Assembly: GCA_001051155.2 (NCBI GenBank)
Contig: JYIP02000005.1
Location: 4,526,001 to 4,590,000, forward strand
Direction: 5' to 3'
DNA: 64,000 nucleotides
Source: Chrysoporthe austroafricana
Taxonomy: Eukaryota > Ascomycota > Sordariomycetes > Diaporthales > Cryphonectriaceae
Made by a program: the position numbers and the translations under genes. The notes beneath the pieces were generated by a model. That model was not told where the DNA came from and made no database searches. It saw nothing but the letters and a program-made list of their open reading frames with translations. Shown piece by piece: positions 20,794 through 31,704 of the stretch. Within the stretch, counting starts at the first letter, position 1; each line of letters starts with the position of its first letter.

Positions 20794-22512
20794 ATGAAGC
20801 GCGTCGTTTCGAGGATGCGGACCTGCCGCTCCCAGAGGAGACGAACCCAGGCCTCGAAAAGCAAGCCGGCGGACGCTGTCACCCAGCGATCAGGTACGTG
20901 CATCAGCAATGCCATCGCGTATGGAAAGTGGAATGACGTGCTAATGCCTTTGGTACAGCTTCACCGAACTCCAAAGCCCAACCTATCGCGAACGAGAATC
21001 CTCCTTTAACGCCCTCGGGCAAGAAACGGCGGCGCGACGCGGCTCCTGAGGTCGAATTCTTGCCAACAAAAAGACCTCGGTTGACTCGGGCGGGCATACA
21101 GCGGTCTGCAAACGCAAACGAGAAAGCTGAGCAGGTAGGCAAGGTACACCCATCTCGCGCAAGCCCACCGACTAATGGAGAAGATTGAACAGATAATTCA
21201 ACAACTGCCGAGATCTCCGCCTAAGCGCCGATACGATACTTTTCCAAGCGATAACGGTAACGAGCCTGAGCTGAAGCGAGCGCGGTTGACACGGACAAAC
21301 TTGGCATTGTTCGATAAGATGGTAAAAAAGGGAACCAACCACTCGTCTAGATCTGCCCTCGGGAAATCCACGAATATATCGTCGTCCAAAACCACATCGA
21401 CGACAACGTCTGGATTCGCCCTTCAAGCCGATAAGAACGGTATACTCGACCCTACCAGCTCCAGGCCGCCTACGAACCTCAGTAATATCCACGAACGCTA
21501 CAATCAATCTCGCAGAACGGCTTCACCAACTGAGTCAGTATATGATGACTATGTCAATAGGGTTGAAAGAGCTGTCAACGAGACTACTATGGTAATTGAG
21601 GTCAGCGGAAAGCTACTGAAGGAATATCCGGACAAACGTTATACAAGAGCCTTCAACCAGGCATTTACAGAATTCCCAAAAGACGCTGGCTTCAATCATG
21701 GTCTGTCTGCTCCGCAGCCTGATTTTGTCGAGGGGCTTGAAATTCGAGAATTCCGCCCATTTCCAATCGACGAGCAGATCAGCGGTGCCGTTCTCTATAA
21801 GGATAATCCTCGTTCCATATCACTGCCACATCTGGCCGGAGAATGGAAAGGACGCGGCAAAGATATGGATGAAGCAAGGGTTCAAAGCGCTTTTGATGGA
21901 GCAGCTCTTGTCTATTCTCGGAATCAGGCTCTCTCCTACCTTGGGAAATCAGACCCTGTCGGTCATGCAGAGATCACGACATTCACTACAGATGGCACTA
22001 CACTCAATCTCTTTGCACATTATACTGCTCCCTCGGAGGATGGTGTGCTTGAGTACCATCAGTATCGTATTAAGTCGACAAGTCTTATAGATACGCACCA
22101 GGGGCATAAGGATGGCAGAAGAGGGCTCAGGAATGAGCAAGACCATGCCAAAAAGCAGTCGGGCGCCTTAAGGGACGAGCTGAAAAACCACTGGAAGCAA
22201 CGTTGCGAGGTTCTTCATGCCATTGCCGAAGAAGCTCTGCCTATGCCTGGCATAGGGCTATCTGGGAGGACGAATACAGACGAGGAGGATGAGACTGGCT
22301 ATGAGGTAATCCGGAGACCCTGCGAACCCACGCCTCCAACTTCGTCCAAAGCGAGAACTCACTGCAAGGACTCCAGCTCCCGCTCTTCGTTGTCGACACT
22401 TGCGAATGACTCCGGCAGCAGCAACATCCAGAACCAAAAGGCTTCGTCAGCGCAGGTACTGCCTCGCAGATCATTGAGACAGAAAGAAAGGGCGAAGAAG
22501 GTTAAGCATTGA
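20794..22512 (+). CDS. DUF7924-like protein with PD-(D/E)XK nuclease-like core
   Basis: Three exons, 20794-20893, 20959-21134 and 21184-22512, give 534 aa. The second intron has an ACTAATG branch site. The first 200 residues are basic and disordered with several likely nuclear signals (KKRRRD, TKRPRLTRAG, PPKRRYD, KRARLTR). TKRPRLTRAG and LKRARLTRTN look like repeats of one segment. The core at about 215-460 has FNHGLSAPQPDF, then LPHLAGEWKGRGKDMDEARVQ, then EYHQYRIKSTSLID. Asp272 and Glu312-x-Lys314 make a PD..ExK arrangement typical of restriction-endonuclease-like folds. The tail is Ser-rich and ends in RRSLRQKERAKKVKH. It was placed with the fungal DUF7924 group by recalled motif. Nuclease activity is not shown; the fold may be used only for binding. 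Confidence 0.72.
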
Positions 22513-23146
22513 GATAACGATGGGGTGGGCTTCTTTGTAACATGACCAAGAGCGTCCACCTGGTGGGAGAGGGAAGCATAACGGCGACGATGAAATTGCA
22601 GTTTCTGTATACTAAGACTTGGGAACGAGCAGCTTGGAGCCAAGTAGGACTCGCGCTTAATCAACACTCCTTAGTCTTTATAGGCAGATTCATTTTAGAA
22701 CTATCTAGGCTGATCTATCTGGCGTCTTGTTAGCCCTCGCACTCTCCCTCTTCCCAACCTCTACTGGAGTGACTGTTAATGGGTCTTCATTGGCAGTTGT
22801 CGCATTCGCGCGCAAGCCAGCAGTGCCCGGTGGCGGTAGAAGCAGCGTCTCGATCCAGAGCGGTGGACTCACTGACCAGCACCGTTGATTCCGCCTCGGG
22901 CAAGGAGAACCAGCCGCAGCCCGATGGGATCGGGAGTGGCATTCCAGACGGCCAAGCTGGGGGCGTCGTCGTGCTAACCCTAACCCCCTCAGCACCCCTG
23001 CAGCCCATGTGGCCCATCTCTCCAGGGCTCCGGTGTCGTCATCTGCAGCCCGGCTCGGCTCCCAGCTGCTCCGCGACCCCAGCTCCGCGGCTTACCTCCG
23101 GCCTCAACACCTCCTCGTCCCCTCCCCAAACCGTCATCCAGCGACG
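22513..23146. other. intergenic spacer
   Basis: 3' flank of the DUF7924-like gene and promoter/leader of the Nudix gene. Nothing else was recognised. Confidence 0.4.
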
Positions 23147-24593
23147 ATGACTAGTAACGCAGCGGAAGAGGATCTGTCCAACGGACACGTCCCAGAGCCA
23201 GAGACAGAGCAACAGGACGGAGGCCCCGCACCGCCCACAGAAGCCGAGGTCCAGACCATCGTCGAGAGCATCAGAGAGGCATCCGCCCCCACGTCACAGG
23301 GACCAGACGACGAGTTCGACGAGGGCGCATACTGGGACCTCCCGAGCATGGCACCGCTCAGCGCAGCCTCTGCGGTCAGTATATGAGCTGCGCGCACTCG
23401 TACTATTATTACCTTACCTCCTCTGCCGGCCCCCTTTCGTCCGCCGGGCCGCAGAACATCCACCATGAACAGGATAGTAACAAGGACCCAGGCCGCGGTG
23501 GCACGCCTGCGCGCCTACAAGCCCCCGCCGTTCCCCCTGTGGGACAGGCTGCCCGTCAGCCGGCGGGCGGCCGTCCTCATCCTGCTCTACGCGGACCGCA
23601 GGGGGGATCTGAGGGTCGTCATAACCATGCGCGCGGCGACCCTGCGGAGCTTTTCCGGTTCGTGATGCTCTCCTCTGCGCGCAGAACGCCCCTCTCCCTC
23701 CTCTCTCCCTGCCGTGATCACGTGGCGAGCTGACAGGACCGCCCAGGCCACGCAGCGTTCCCAGGAGGCAAGGCAGACAGCCTGGACGAGACACCATGTA
23801 AGTCCCGCCCGGTCCAACACGCCGTCGAGGAGTGCACGCCATGGCTAACCCCCCGGCCCTCGGGGGGCCTCCGTCTCCCGTAGACCAGATCGCCCGCCGT
23901 GAAGCCTGGGAGGAGATCGGCCTCCCGATGGACGACGCCAAGATCCCCGCGCCCTTCCGCATAGAGCACCTCTGCAGCCTGCCGCACAGCCTCGCTAAGA
24001 CGGAGCTCGCGGTGCGGCCGTGCGTGGCGCTCCTCCACGCGGACGATGCCCCCGGCGCGGCGCCGTCGCCGGCGGTCGACGAGAGCCTCATGCCGCGGCT
24101 GGACGCCAAGGAGGTCGCGGCGCTGTTCTCCGGCCCGCTGCACAACTTCCTGCTGGCCGAGGACGAGGTGCTGCCCGCGGACCGGGCGCGGGGCCTCCGG
24201 CCGCCCCCCGGCAAGTGGTACGAGGGGAGGTGGGTCGAGTTCAAGGGCGTCCCGTGGCGGGCGCACTACTTCTACGTGCCGGTCACCCACCAGCGCGTGA
24301 CGAAGCCCCGGGAGCGCGAGGGCGGGCTGGCCGCGCTCGCGGAGACCCCGGCCGAGGAGGAGCAGGAGGCCGGGCGGTACATGGTGTGGGGGATGACGGG
24401 CCGGATGCTGGTCGACACGGCGCGGATCGCGTACGCGCAGGAGCCCGCGTTCGAGCACAACAAGCACTACGGCGACGAGGCGCTCCTCGAGAAGGTGGCG
24501 AGCGAGGGGGGGCTGTACGAGAAGAAGCGCAGGCCGGAGGCGGAGCTGGTGTCGGAGGAGGCAAAGAAGGCCAAGGAGGGGAGCAAGATGTGA
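23147..24593 (+). CDS. peroxisomal coenzyme A diphosphatase-type Nudix hydrolase (PCD1-like)
   Basis: Hydrolyses CoA and oxidised CoA to 3'-phosphoadenosine phosphate and phosphopantetheine, clearing CoA from peroxisomes. Four exons, 23147-23374, 23492-23657, 23747-23797 and 23884-24593, give 384 aa. An acidic, disordered first 60 residues lead into MAPLSAASA, then ARLRAYKPPPFPLWDRLPVS. The Nudix box spans three exons: GHAAFPGGKADSLDETP from the small third exon, then YQIARREAWEEIGL. It is the yeast PCD1 type, one residue longer than the textbook G-x5-E. The second half holds the long insert typical of fungal members. The protein ends in SKM, a canonical PTS1 variant, which supports peroxisomal location. 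The first intron (23375-23491) uses a weak GTCAGT donor, so the N-terminal junction is less sure than the rest. Confidence 0.9.
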
Positions 24594-24859
24594 TCCGGAC
24601 CAGAGGTGCGGACCGGCGCTCGGCACGGTCTGGAGGGAGTCGTTCGCGGATAGATATGCCTATTGCTAGATGCTATGCTTGGGTATCGATACTCTTGACA
24701 TAGGTGCCGGATCAGACCTTCCAGACCCGGGGTAGCGGAGGCCGCCCCTGGGCCGTAAAAGCCCAATCCCCAACCCAACAGACCTGCTGAACTCGCTAGA
24801 CCAGTATGCTTGACAACGCCATGTTCGCTCTCGAGGAAGGACTGCTGCAGCTGGGGCTC

Positions 24860-25782
24860 CTAGTGGCACTGCGTCTCCTTGGTGGCCGAGGTCTGGTCGC
24901 CAAAGGTCAGGTAGCCGAGGAAGGCCCCGAGCGTCACCGCAACCATCACCCAGCCGTTGTACGTCATGAAGACCAACCTGCGGTCATACCATCTCGTCAG
25001 CGCCCCTCTCGCACTTCCTGGCGGGATCGTAGGGAGGGGGGAAGGGGGTTCACCCACATCAGCATAAAGGCATAGAACGTCTGTACCGCGTACAGGACCG
25101 CCTTGACCAGACGCACCCGCTTGTTGGCCTGCGCTTTGTTCTGCCCTGTCGCCCACGCCAGCGGCGTCGTCTCAGTAACGGTGTCGCCTCGAGGTTCTCG
25201 GTAAGCTTCTTCGCAACGCAAAAGACGCACGCGACGCAGGTAAAGAGAACCCAAAGCAGAATACCCCCCCAGGACAGGGAAAGGAGGGAGAGTTCCCTAG
25301 CCCAGGCCGGCCGGACGACACAAAGGGACGAATGTGACCCCGTCCCGGCCCAGACAGAGGGAGAGGGTGTGGAGGGGTTCTGCTTGTATAACCACGGGCG
25401 CGCAGGACTCACTTGGGACGGACTCCACCCGCTTGTTCATCGCGATCTCGTACCGCCTCGCGCCGGCGCGCAGAGCCTCGTAGCCCATCCCGATGAGGAC
25501 AACGGCGAGGAGGGAGAAGACCAGCCCGACGGTGGATTGGATGTGCCACGACCTGAAGACGATGCAGAGGTTGGTCGTGTCCCAGGTGAAGAGCATCTAG
25601 AGAGCCCGTCGTCAGCCCAGACATGCTCCCCGGCGGGCCGCACCGGATCGAGCGGCGGCGGCGCGGAGGGGCGGAGGGGAGGCCGTCCTTACGTTCATGC
25701 TGCACATGGCGGGCATGGTGTGGTCCCCGTGGCCGGGCATGTCCATGTCGCCGTGGTCCATCATGTGGTGTGCGTGGTCCAT
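24860..25782 (-). CDS. Ctr-family copper transporter
   Basis: Imports Cu(I) across the plasma or vacuolar membrane as a trimer. Four exons, 25782-25693, 25596-25413, 25208 (or 25196)-25058 and 24977-24860, give about 180 aa. The N-terminus is a His/Met/Asp-rich metal-catching tail (MDHAHHMMDHGDMDMPGHGD). TM1 is STVGLVFSLLAVVLIGMGYE, preceded by a Trp/Phe-rich interface (MLFTWDTTNLCIVFRSWH). TM2 carries the M-x3-M selectivity motif, formed across the last splice (LMLVFMTYNGW). TM3 has the G-x3-G packing motif (TLGAFLGYLTFG). A Cys-His pair ends the protein (TQCH), matching the C-terminal copper-binding C/H motif of the family. Two acceptors for exon 3 keep the frame. The gene is convergent with the Nudix gene, with 266 bp between stops. 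Confidence 0.9.
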
Positions 25783-27053
25783 CGCGTCCCGGTCGTTCGC
25801 CGTGTGTCGTAGAGAGGAGGGTGGTTTTGTTTTTCGAGATTCGGTGGTCTTTCGAGGAACGGGGAAAGCAATTAACACAAAGAAGAACGAAAACACCACG
25901 GCGGCGGTCCCACGACCCTGGCTAAATACAGGACGGACAGGGGCCGTGCCGCGCAGCTGGCCCATAATTTGCTCAAACTTGCGCAAGGCTACGCGTGTGT
26001 GGTGTGGTGTGTCTGTGTGTCGCAGGCGTTGCCGGCAGCGCCTCCCAGGGGAGCTCTTATGCAGGTGATAGGCCCCTCAGGGTGCTCCCTCAGTGGCCCC
26101 TCAAGCTCCCCCAGCGCGACGCTCGCTGTGTCAGGGGTCGATCAGGCAGGACCCTGGTGAGCTTAGGTGCTCCCGACGAGCTCCAGCAGCCCCTAGCGGC
26201 GGATTCAGAGATGACGCTGACGAGCTTGGGGCTGTCGACGACGACTCGACATGATCCTGATCACAGTGAGCACCTCAGTGGAGGAGTGATGGATTGCATT
26301 AAACTCTGATCTAGAAATTCGTGGCAAATACACTTTCCAAGGGCCTTCAGCACGGGGGTAATTATGAGCAGGTGGTCCATCCGCCCCACGCTAATGAACA
26401 GAGGCATGAGATGCTCCCAACAACACCACTGAATCAGCCGAAGTGGCATCATGTTGGTGAGATGCTGATGCCAGGCTGAAGAAAGAATTCCACTGCCTGA
26501 CACCACCCATCGACAACCACTGCCCCTGCAATGGGGGACTACAACGAGGGATTGCGGTGAGGGACACGTGATCTAGGGAGTCATGTCGACTCTACAGGCC
26601 AATGCCCAGGACAGGTTGTGGCCGGTCCCAGTTCCGGATATATTGCCATCTGAATGGACTGTCCGCGTGTCTCTATCATCACAGCCGAATTAATGCTCAA
26701 GGTGTACTGCCAGGGGTGCGGTGAGACCCCAGACCACGACGCGTCGTTGCACCCCACATACCGGGACATGTAGATAAGAGCACGCTGGAGGTGTTCATGG
26801 AGAATGAGATGAGAGGATGCGAGAACCTGTGGCAGGCTGGCGGCGGCCGCGTCGAGGCCTGGACTGACATGGAACTCAAATCTCAAGTGAGTGTGTGAGT
26901 GAGCGAGTGAGCGAGTGAGAGCGGCAGGTGAAAGGGACGGAGCAGCGAAGAGACTCATCGGGAATCGTTGTCTTGTATAAAGTCTATGCGTGATTCTATA
27001 TACACATCCAGAACACTGTACAACACATCCTGCCGCGCCGCGCCGCGCCGCCC
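25783..27053. other. intergenic, no gene recognised
   Basis: 1.27 kb between the copper-transporter start and the FAH-like stop. It contains GT-rich tracts near 26000 and short frames without support. Confidence 0.45.
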
Positions 27054-27929
27054 TCATGTCTCGGCGAACACGTAGGCGCCCTTGCTCTCCGCCACCGGCA
27101 CCTCCATGGCGGCCTCCTCCAGCTCCTTGCCGTCCACCCGGATGCCGGCGGTCATCACCTCGCCCGGCAGCACGGGGCCGACGCCCTTGGGCGTGCCAGT
27201 GATGACGATGTCGCCCGGCTCGAGCGTCATGACCTTGGAGATGTCGCTCAGCACGCGCGGGATCTGGAACAGGAACAGGTTGGTGGAGTCCTCCTGCCGC
27301 GTCTCGCCGTTCACCTTTAGCCAGATCTCGATGTTGTGCGGGTCCGGGATCTTGGACTTGGGGATCACCCGGCTCACCGGCAGGAACGTGTCGAAGCCCT
27401 TGGAGATGTCCCACGGCAGGCCCTTCTTCTTGGCCTCCTCCTGGATGTTGCGCGCCGTCATGTCGATGGACAGCGCGTAGCCTGCGGGGCCGTGGTCAGC
27501 ACGACGGGGCAAGGAGAAGGAGAGAAGGGGGGAAGCGAGCTGCTTGACTCACTGTCGATGGCATCGAAGGCGGCCTTTTCATCCGCGGCGTCGAGGTCCG
27601 TGACCTTCTTGCCCATTATGAGGGCCAGCTCGATCTCATAGTGCAGGTTCACGCCCTTGGGCGCGATGACGGGGCCCTCGCCCGGCTGCAGCAGCGTGGT
27701 CGGGGGCTTGAGGAAGAAGAAGGGCTGCTTCGGCCTCACGTTGTTAAGCTCCTTCACGTGGTCCCTGTAGGAGGCCTAGTCAGCCAGCCAGTCTCATCAT
27801 CACGGAAAACGCGCACCCTCCCGCACGCCACACACCCCTCACTCACGCGTAGTTGCGGCCGATGCAGACGATCTTGCTGGGTCTCTTAACGGTGGCCATG
27901 GTCGCTAGTCCTCGTCGGAATACGTTCAT
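27054..27929 (-). CDS. fumarylacetoacetate hydrolase-family protein (FAHD1-like acylpyruvase/oxaloacetate decarboxylase)
   Basis: Three exons, 27929-27847, 27764-27553 and 27481-27054, give 240 aa. This is the single-domain length of FAHD1, not the roughly 420 aa of tyrosine-pathway FAH. Motifs are IVCIGRNYADH (the first splice falls inside it), the metal-binding HYEIELALIMGK, YALSIDMTARN, LPWDISKGFDTFLPVS and DIVITGTPKGVGP. FAHD1 enzymes cleave acylpyruvates and decarboxylate oxaloacetate in mitochondria. The first ATG gives a short basic MNVFRRGLAT leader, while the second ATG ten codons on gives MATVKRPSK, so two start forms could give mitochondrial and cytosolic products. Confidence 0.93.
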
Positions 27930-30198
27930 CTTCTTCTCGAGCTCTGCCTAAGGGCTATCCGCAGGGTCAGCCTCGCGAACGCGTGTTTTATATATCTCTA
28001 CTGAGCCTCGCCCTGGTTCGGCGCTTGGTCGGCAAATCCGGCTGAGGGGTTCGGTGGTTTCGTAAACCCGCTGGTGGCCCTCGCACGCCCGCGCAAGCTC
28101 GGCGCGCAGAAGAGAGCTCCGGCGGCCCTGCGAGGGCGTCCACATCCCGCACTAGACGCACGCGGCCTGGGTATTACCTACCTACTTCTGTGAGGGCTGG
28201 TGTGTCGCTGGCGCTGGTTGAATGTTGAGCCGGGTGTGTTCCCCCTTTTTCGATGCTGTCAGACTTGCTACAGGAGTCGCAAGCTGCCTATCGAGGGGAA
28301 ATCGGAGCTCTGATATCGTCGCGGCACGGAGTGGGCCCCCCGGCCTCGCAGCCCTCGGCACGCTTTTATGGGCCTCCCAGCGCGCCTGGCAGGCGACCTG
28401 CTCTGGCGAGCCATCACGGTCGGATTTCAAATGTAGCGCTGCTCTCTTATGCCATATGCTTCTAGATGCGGCGGCCCACACAAGACAGCACCCGTCACGA
28501 CAACATGACTCTTGTCGACGGGGTCCTGGTGGCAGGCCCTGGACAGCATTCTCTGATTATTCGGCTCTGTCCTCGAAGATCAGACGACCGCGTCCTCTCC
28601 CACAGCGTGAGGTCGGATTTGGTGCTTCTCCCTTGATCCGAAAGCATGATGCGGGCCGTCGACTGCTGCATTGCACTACTCGCAGAGGGTGGCACCAGCT
28701 GCGATTCTGCGAAGATGGGAAACAGGTGGCGCCTAGGGTCGACGCCCGGGACGAACCGAACTTCTTCTAACCTAGCGACTCAGTCGGCATGAAGCCCCCT
28801 CCTATCTCGAGTGCATACGACATATGTACACCCCATCTTCCTTTCGCCCGTTCCACGCACTGCTGGGTCACGCTCGTGGCTCGCCGCGACGCACGCGGCC
28901 CTGGGCAGAGCTGCCGGCTGGGGGCCGGAAGGTGTCCGAGGAGCTGCCCCAGGACGCCGTTGCGTCTGAGAGTGAAACCAAAGAACAAAGCAGGAGACCG
29001 GATGAACATGGAGGAATAAGACGGGGCTCGGGAGGGTATCACGATCCGGGGCCGTTTTCTTCGCGCCATCTCCGCGGCATTTATGATCTTGCTGTGCGGC
29101 ATCGGATCATTGCCGAGTTCCGGGAGTCTGGTGGAGGAAAATCACACAGCTCTCCGCCGAGGACGCGCCCAGCAGTGCTGCTTAGGTATTGAAGTCAAAC
29201 ATGAGGTCGTCGGCCCGAGGGAGGGTATGGTGGGAGCCATCAGGCTGTCTGGACGGCATGAACGCACCCGGAGGGAGGTCAGACGGCGGAGGCTCATACG
29301 ACAGCCCGGTCAGCGCCGGTGTGCCGAGGTCCTAGAGGCAGCCATCCGATTTAGGTGCTGTGACATGGACAGTCTGCCTCTCAAGGCGGTGCCTGGGTGC
29401 CTGGGTATCACTTATCATGAGCTGACAGCTGCAGAGACTTGCAGAGATCTCTGCCAATGGGCAGCATCAGCCCTAGATCCAATGCAGCCTGCCGCTTCTA
29501 GAACCTCATTTCCGCGCATGACACGGAGGGAGCATGAGAGGACGGGATAATCTGCCGCAGAGTCTCCTGGCAGGACAGCCCTGCGGAGGCTTGTCGCCAT
29601 GTAACCACCCTCCACCCTGGCACACAAAGCTGCGGAGCACGTGAGGCAGAAGGTGTTTGCAGAGCCTCCCCTGTGCTTAGTACCGCAGCAGCGTGTACCG
29701 CAGGCTGGGCGCTGGGCGGAATCCGGGGAAAGGAGGCCAGAGCGGCTCGCCGCTCAGCGTTTTCCTGCTTTCCCCGCGGCGCTAATAAATTTTCCCCACA
29801 GAACCCTGGGTCCCCGTTATGGTTCCTCCCCGGTCGCCCATTCCTCGAAAGTCCTCCGCTGACAGCTGCATTCATTCATCATTCCCGCCGGAGGCCCGAC
29901 ACACACCCCACACACCACACACACCATTCACACCCTCTCACGCATCATACCTTGGCGACCTGGGCGACAGGAACTCCCATCACACCACCCGCCACCTCTG
30001 GACGCCCACCGCCACTTGGCTGAGCCCCTCATCACCTGTCTCCTGCGAGCTGCATCATTCTTCACATCTGTGGAACCGCAACCAGATACCCGACCATCCA
30101 TCCCCACGGGGTTTCTGTGGCACCCAAACCTCGCCTTCCATCCCAGAAGGCCCTCATCTCCCATACTATCCTGCGACCACGTCGGGTATCGTGCCAGC
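27930..30198. other. 2.3-kb gap without a recognised gene
   Basis: Between the divergent starts of the FAH-like gene and the poly-Q gene. Many GC-rich open frames (for example 28222-28770 and 29083-29550) have no known motif and no splice support. The stretch from about 29880 is CA/CT-rich (ACACACCCCACACACC), typical of a fungal 5' leader. Confidence 0.45.
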
Positions 30199-30747
30199 AT
30201 GGAGTCATTACAGCTAGCACAGATGCTGGCTGATATCTCAGACCTCAGCGCAGCAGTAAGTACATGCGGCTGCCCCGGGCCTGATAGGCCGGACGCGGCG
30301 AGATGCTCATGCTCGTCAACATACCCCACACAGCTGACGACGAGTCACCGCACTGCAGGACCAGAAGGCCGCCAAGGGGCTGCTCAATGCGAACAAGACC
30401 CTTCCCACGAATCCCCAACAGCCACAGCAGGCCCAGGGCCACCTCCAGCCTCCCGCACCCGCACCGGCCGGCCCGCACCGGCCGGCCTCCTCTGCCTCCG
30501 GGAACCGCTTCGACAAGTTCGGCCGCAAGATCCTCACGCCGCCCGCCATGTCTCGTTCCAACTCGACCGGCCCCTCCTCGCAGGTCCCGTCCATGCCGGG
30601 CACACCCCGCGAGGTCGACGATGACGTACACCAGGCCAGCACGCTGATGACGCTGTACGAGATCCGCAACAGGCTCAAGCAGCAGGACAGCACCGGGCTC
30701 AAGAAGGCGCGGGAGCAGATCGACGCGCTGATCGCGAAGAACAAGCA

Positions 30748-30778
<31 letters not shown>

Positions 30779-30883
30779 GGCGGCCAGGCCGACGGGCAGA
30801 AGTCGGAGCGGCCGCGTCCGATCTCGAGGACGTACACGTACCCCAGGGGCGAGCCGTCACCCAGCACGAGCGAGGCGAAGTGA
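30199..30883 (+). CDS. small poly-Q protein, unknown
   Basis: Two exons, 30199-30255 and 30359-30883, give 231 aa. The first exon encodes only MESLQLAQMLADISDLSAA. A Pro/Gln/Ala-rich linker follows, then a Ser-rich patch with candidate phosphorylation sites (MSRSNSTGPSSQVPSMPGTP). A conserved-looking helical block (DDDVHQASTLMTLYEIRNRL, then KQQDSTGLKKAREQIDALIA) precedes an uninterrupted Gln tract from a CAG microsatellite (about 30745-30778). The tail is basic. The helical block suggests an adaptor or coiled-coil role. No family was recognised. Confidence 0.7.
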
Positions 30884-31704
30884 ACCGCGCCACTCCGCTC
30901 GTAACACACTGGGCTACGGGCCCCAGCGCACCAGCTACACTAAAAGAGACGGGTAATGAGATGCGGCGTTTCTGGGTCGGGAAAAAGTCTCTTGGCGGAA
31001 ATGCGCGGACGCGGTGCGGCGCGATGGCGACCAGGAAGCTTGGGACAAACGGATTATGGATGGGTTCACGGATGATCACGACTTGTACAATTCTTGTTTC
31101 GGGAGGCCACCGCGGCTGGTATGGATTGTAAGATAGATGGTGTAGAGCCATAGGCTCATGATCGCAGTGCATATTCTTCACAAGATCGAGTGCGCATGCT
31201 ACTTCCGACCTGTCTTTTTTTTCCCCCTTCGGTCGCATAAGTACGAATCATAGCGATTGGTGAGAACGAGGCAGCCGAGGCACGGCCTGCATGCAGGGTC
31301 TTTAGCGACCGGCGTAATGAATATTCCCTTTCGCGCTCTCTTCTGGGCAATGAGACGCTGCCACGCCTCCAGCGTTCCCGCTGGTCTAGAGCCAAAAAAA
31401 AAATGTCATGTCATCTTTCCACATGCCGACGCCGTTCGCATCTCACAGGCCTGCGGCACAGCTGGCGAGGGCCGTTTGATGGGCAGGGATGCCTGGGCGG
31501 TCCGAGCCTCGGCGGGGGGCGTGCTGGAATCCGACCGCTAGCTGGCCCAATTGACCCACCCCAGATGCGCCTGGGCGCCCGGCCAGCTTAAATTTCGAGC
31601 TGCGACGTCACAGCAAACATCCACCCACCGCCTGGCCCTCCTCCCACAGACAGCCACCACCACCACAACACCAGCAGCCCGCACGACCAGACGCCGCCCC
31701 CAAG
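30884..31704. other. intergenic spacer
   Basis: 3' flank of the poly-Q gene and promoter/leader of the PWI gene. No supported gene is seen. Confidence 0.4.

Noticed and set aside
22970..22990. CTAACCCTAACCC as telomeric repeat
   Set aside because: Only two units, inside ordinary intergenic sequence.
29880..29945. CA-rich tract as a possible CRISPR or telomere-like repeat
   Set aside because: Irregular units without spacers; typical fungal leader sequence.
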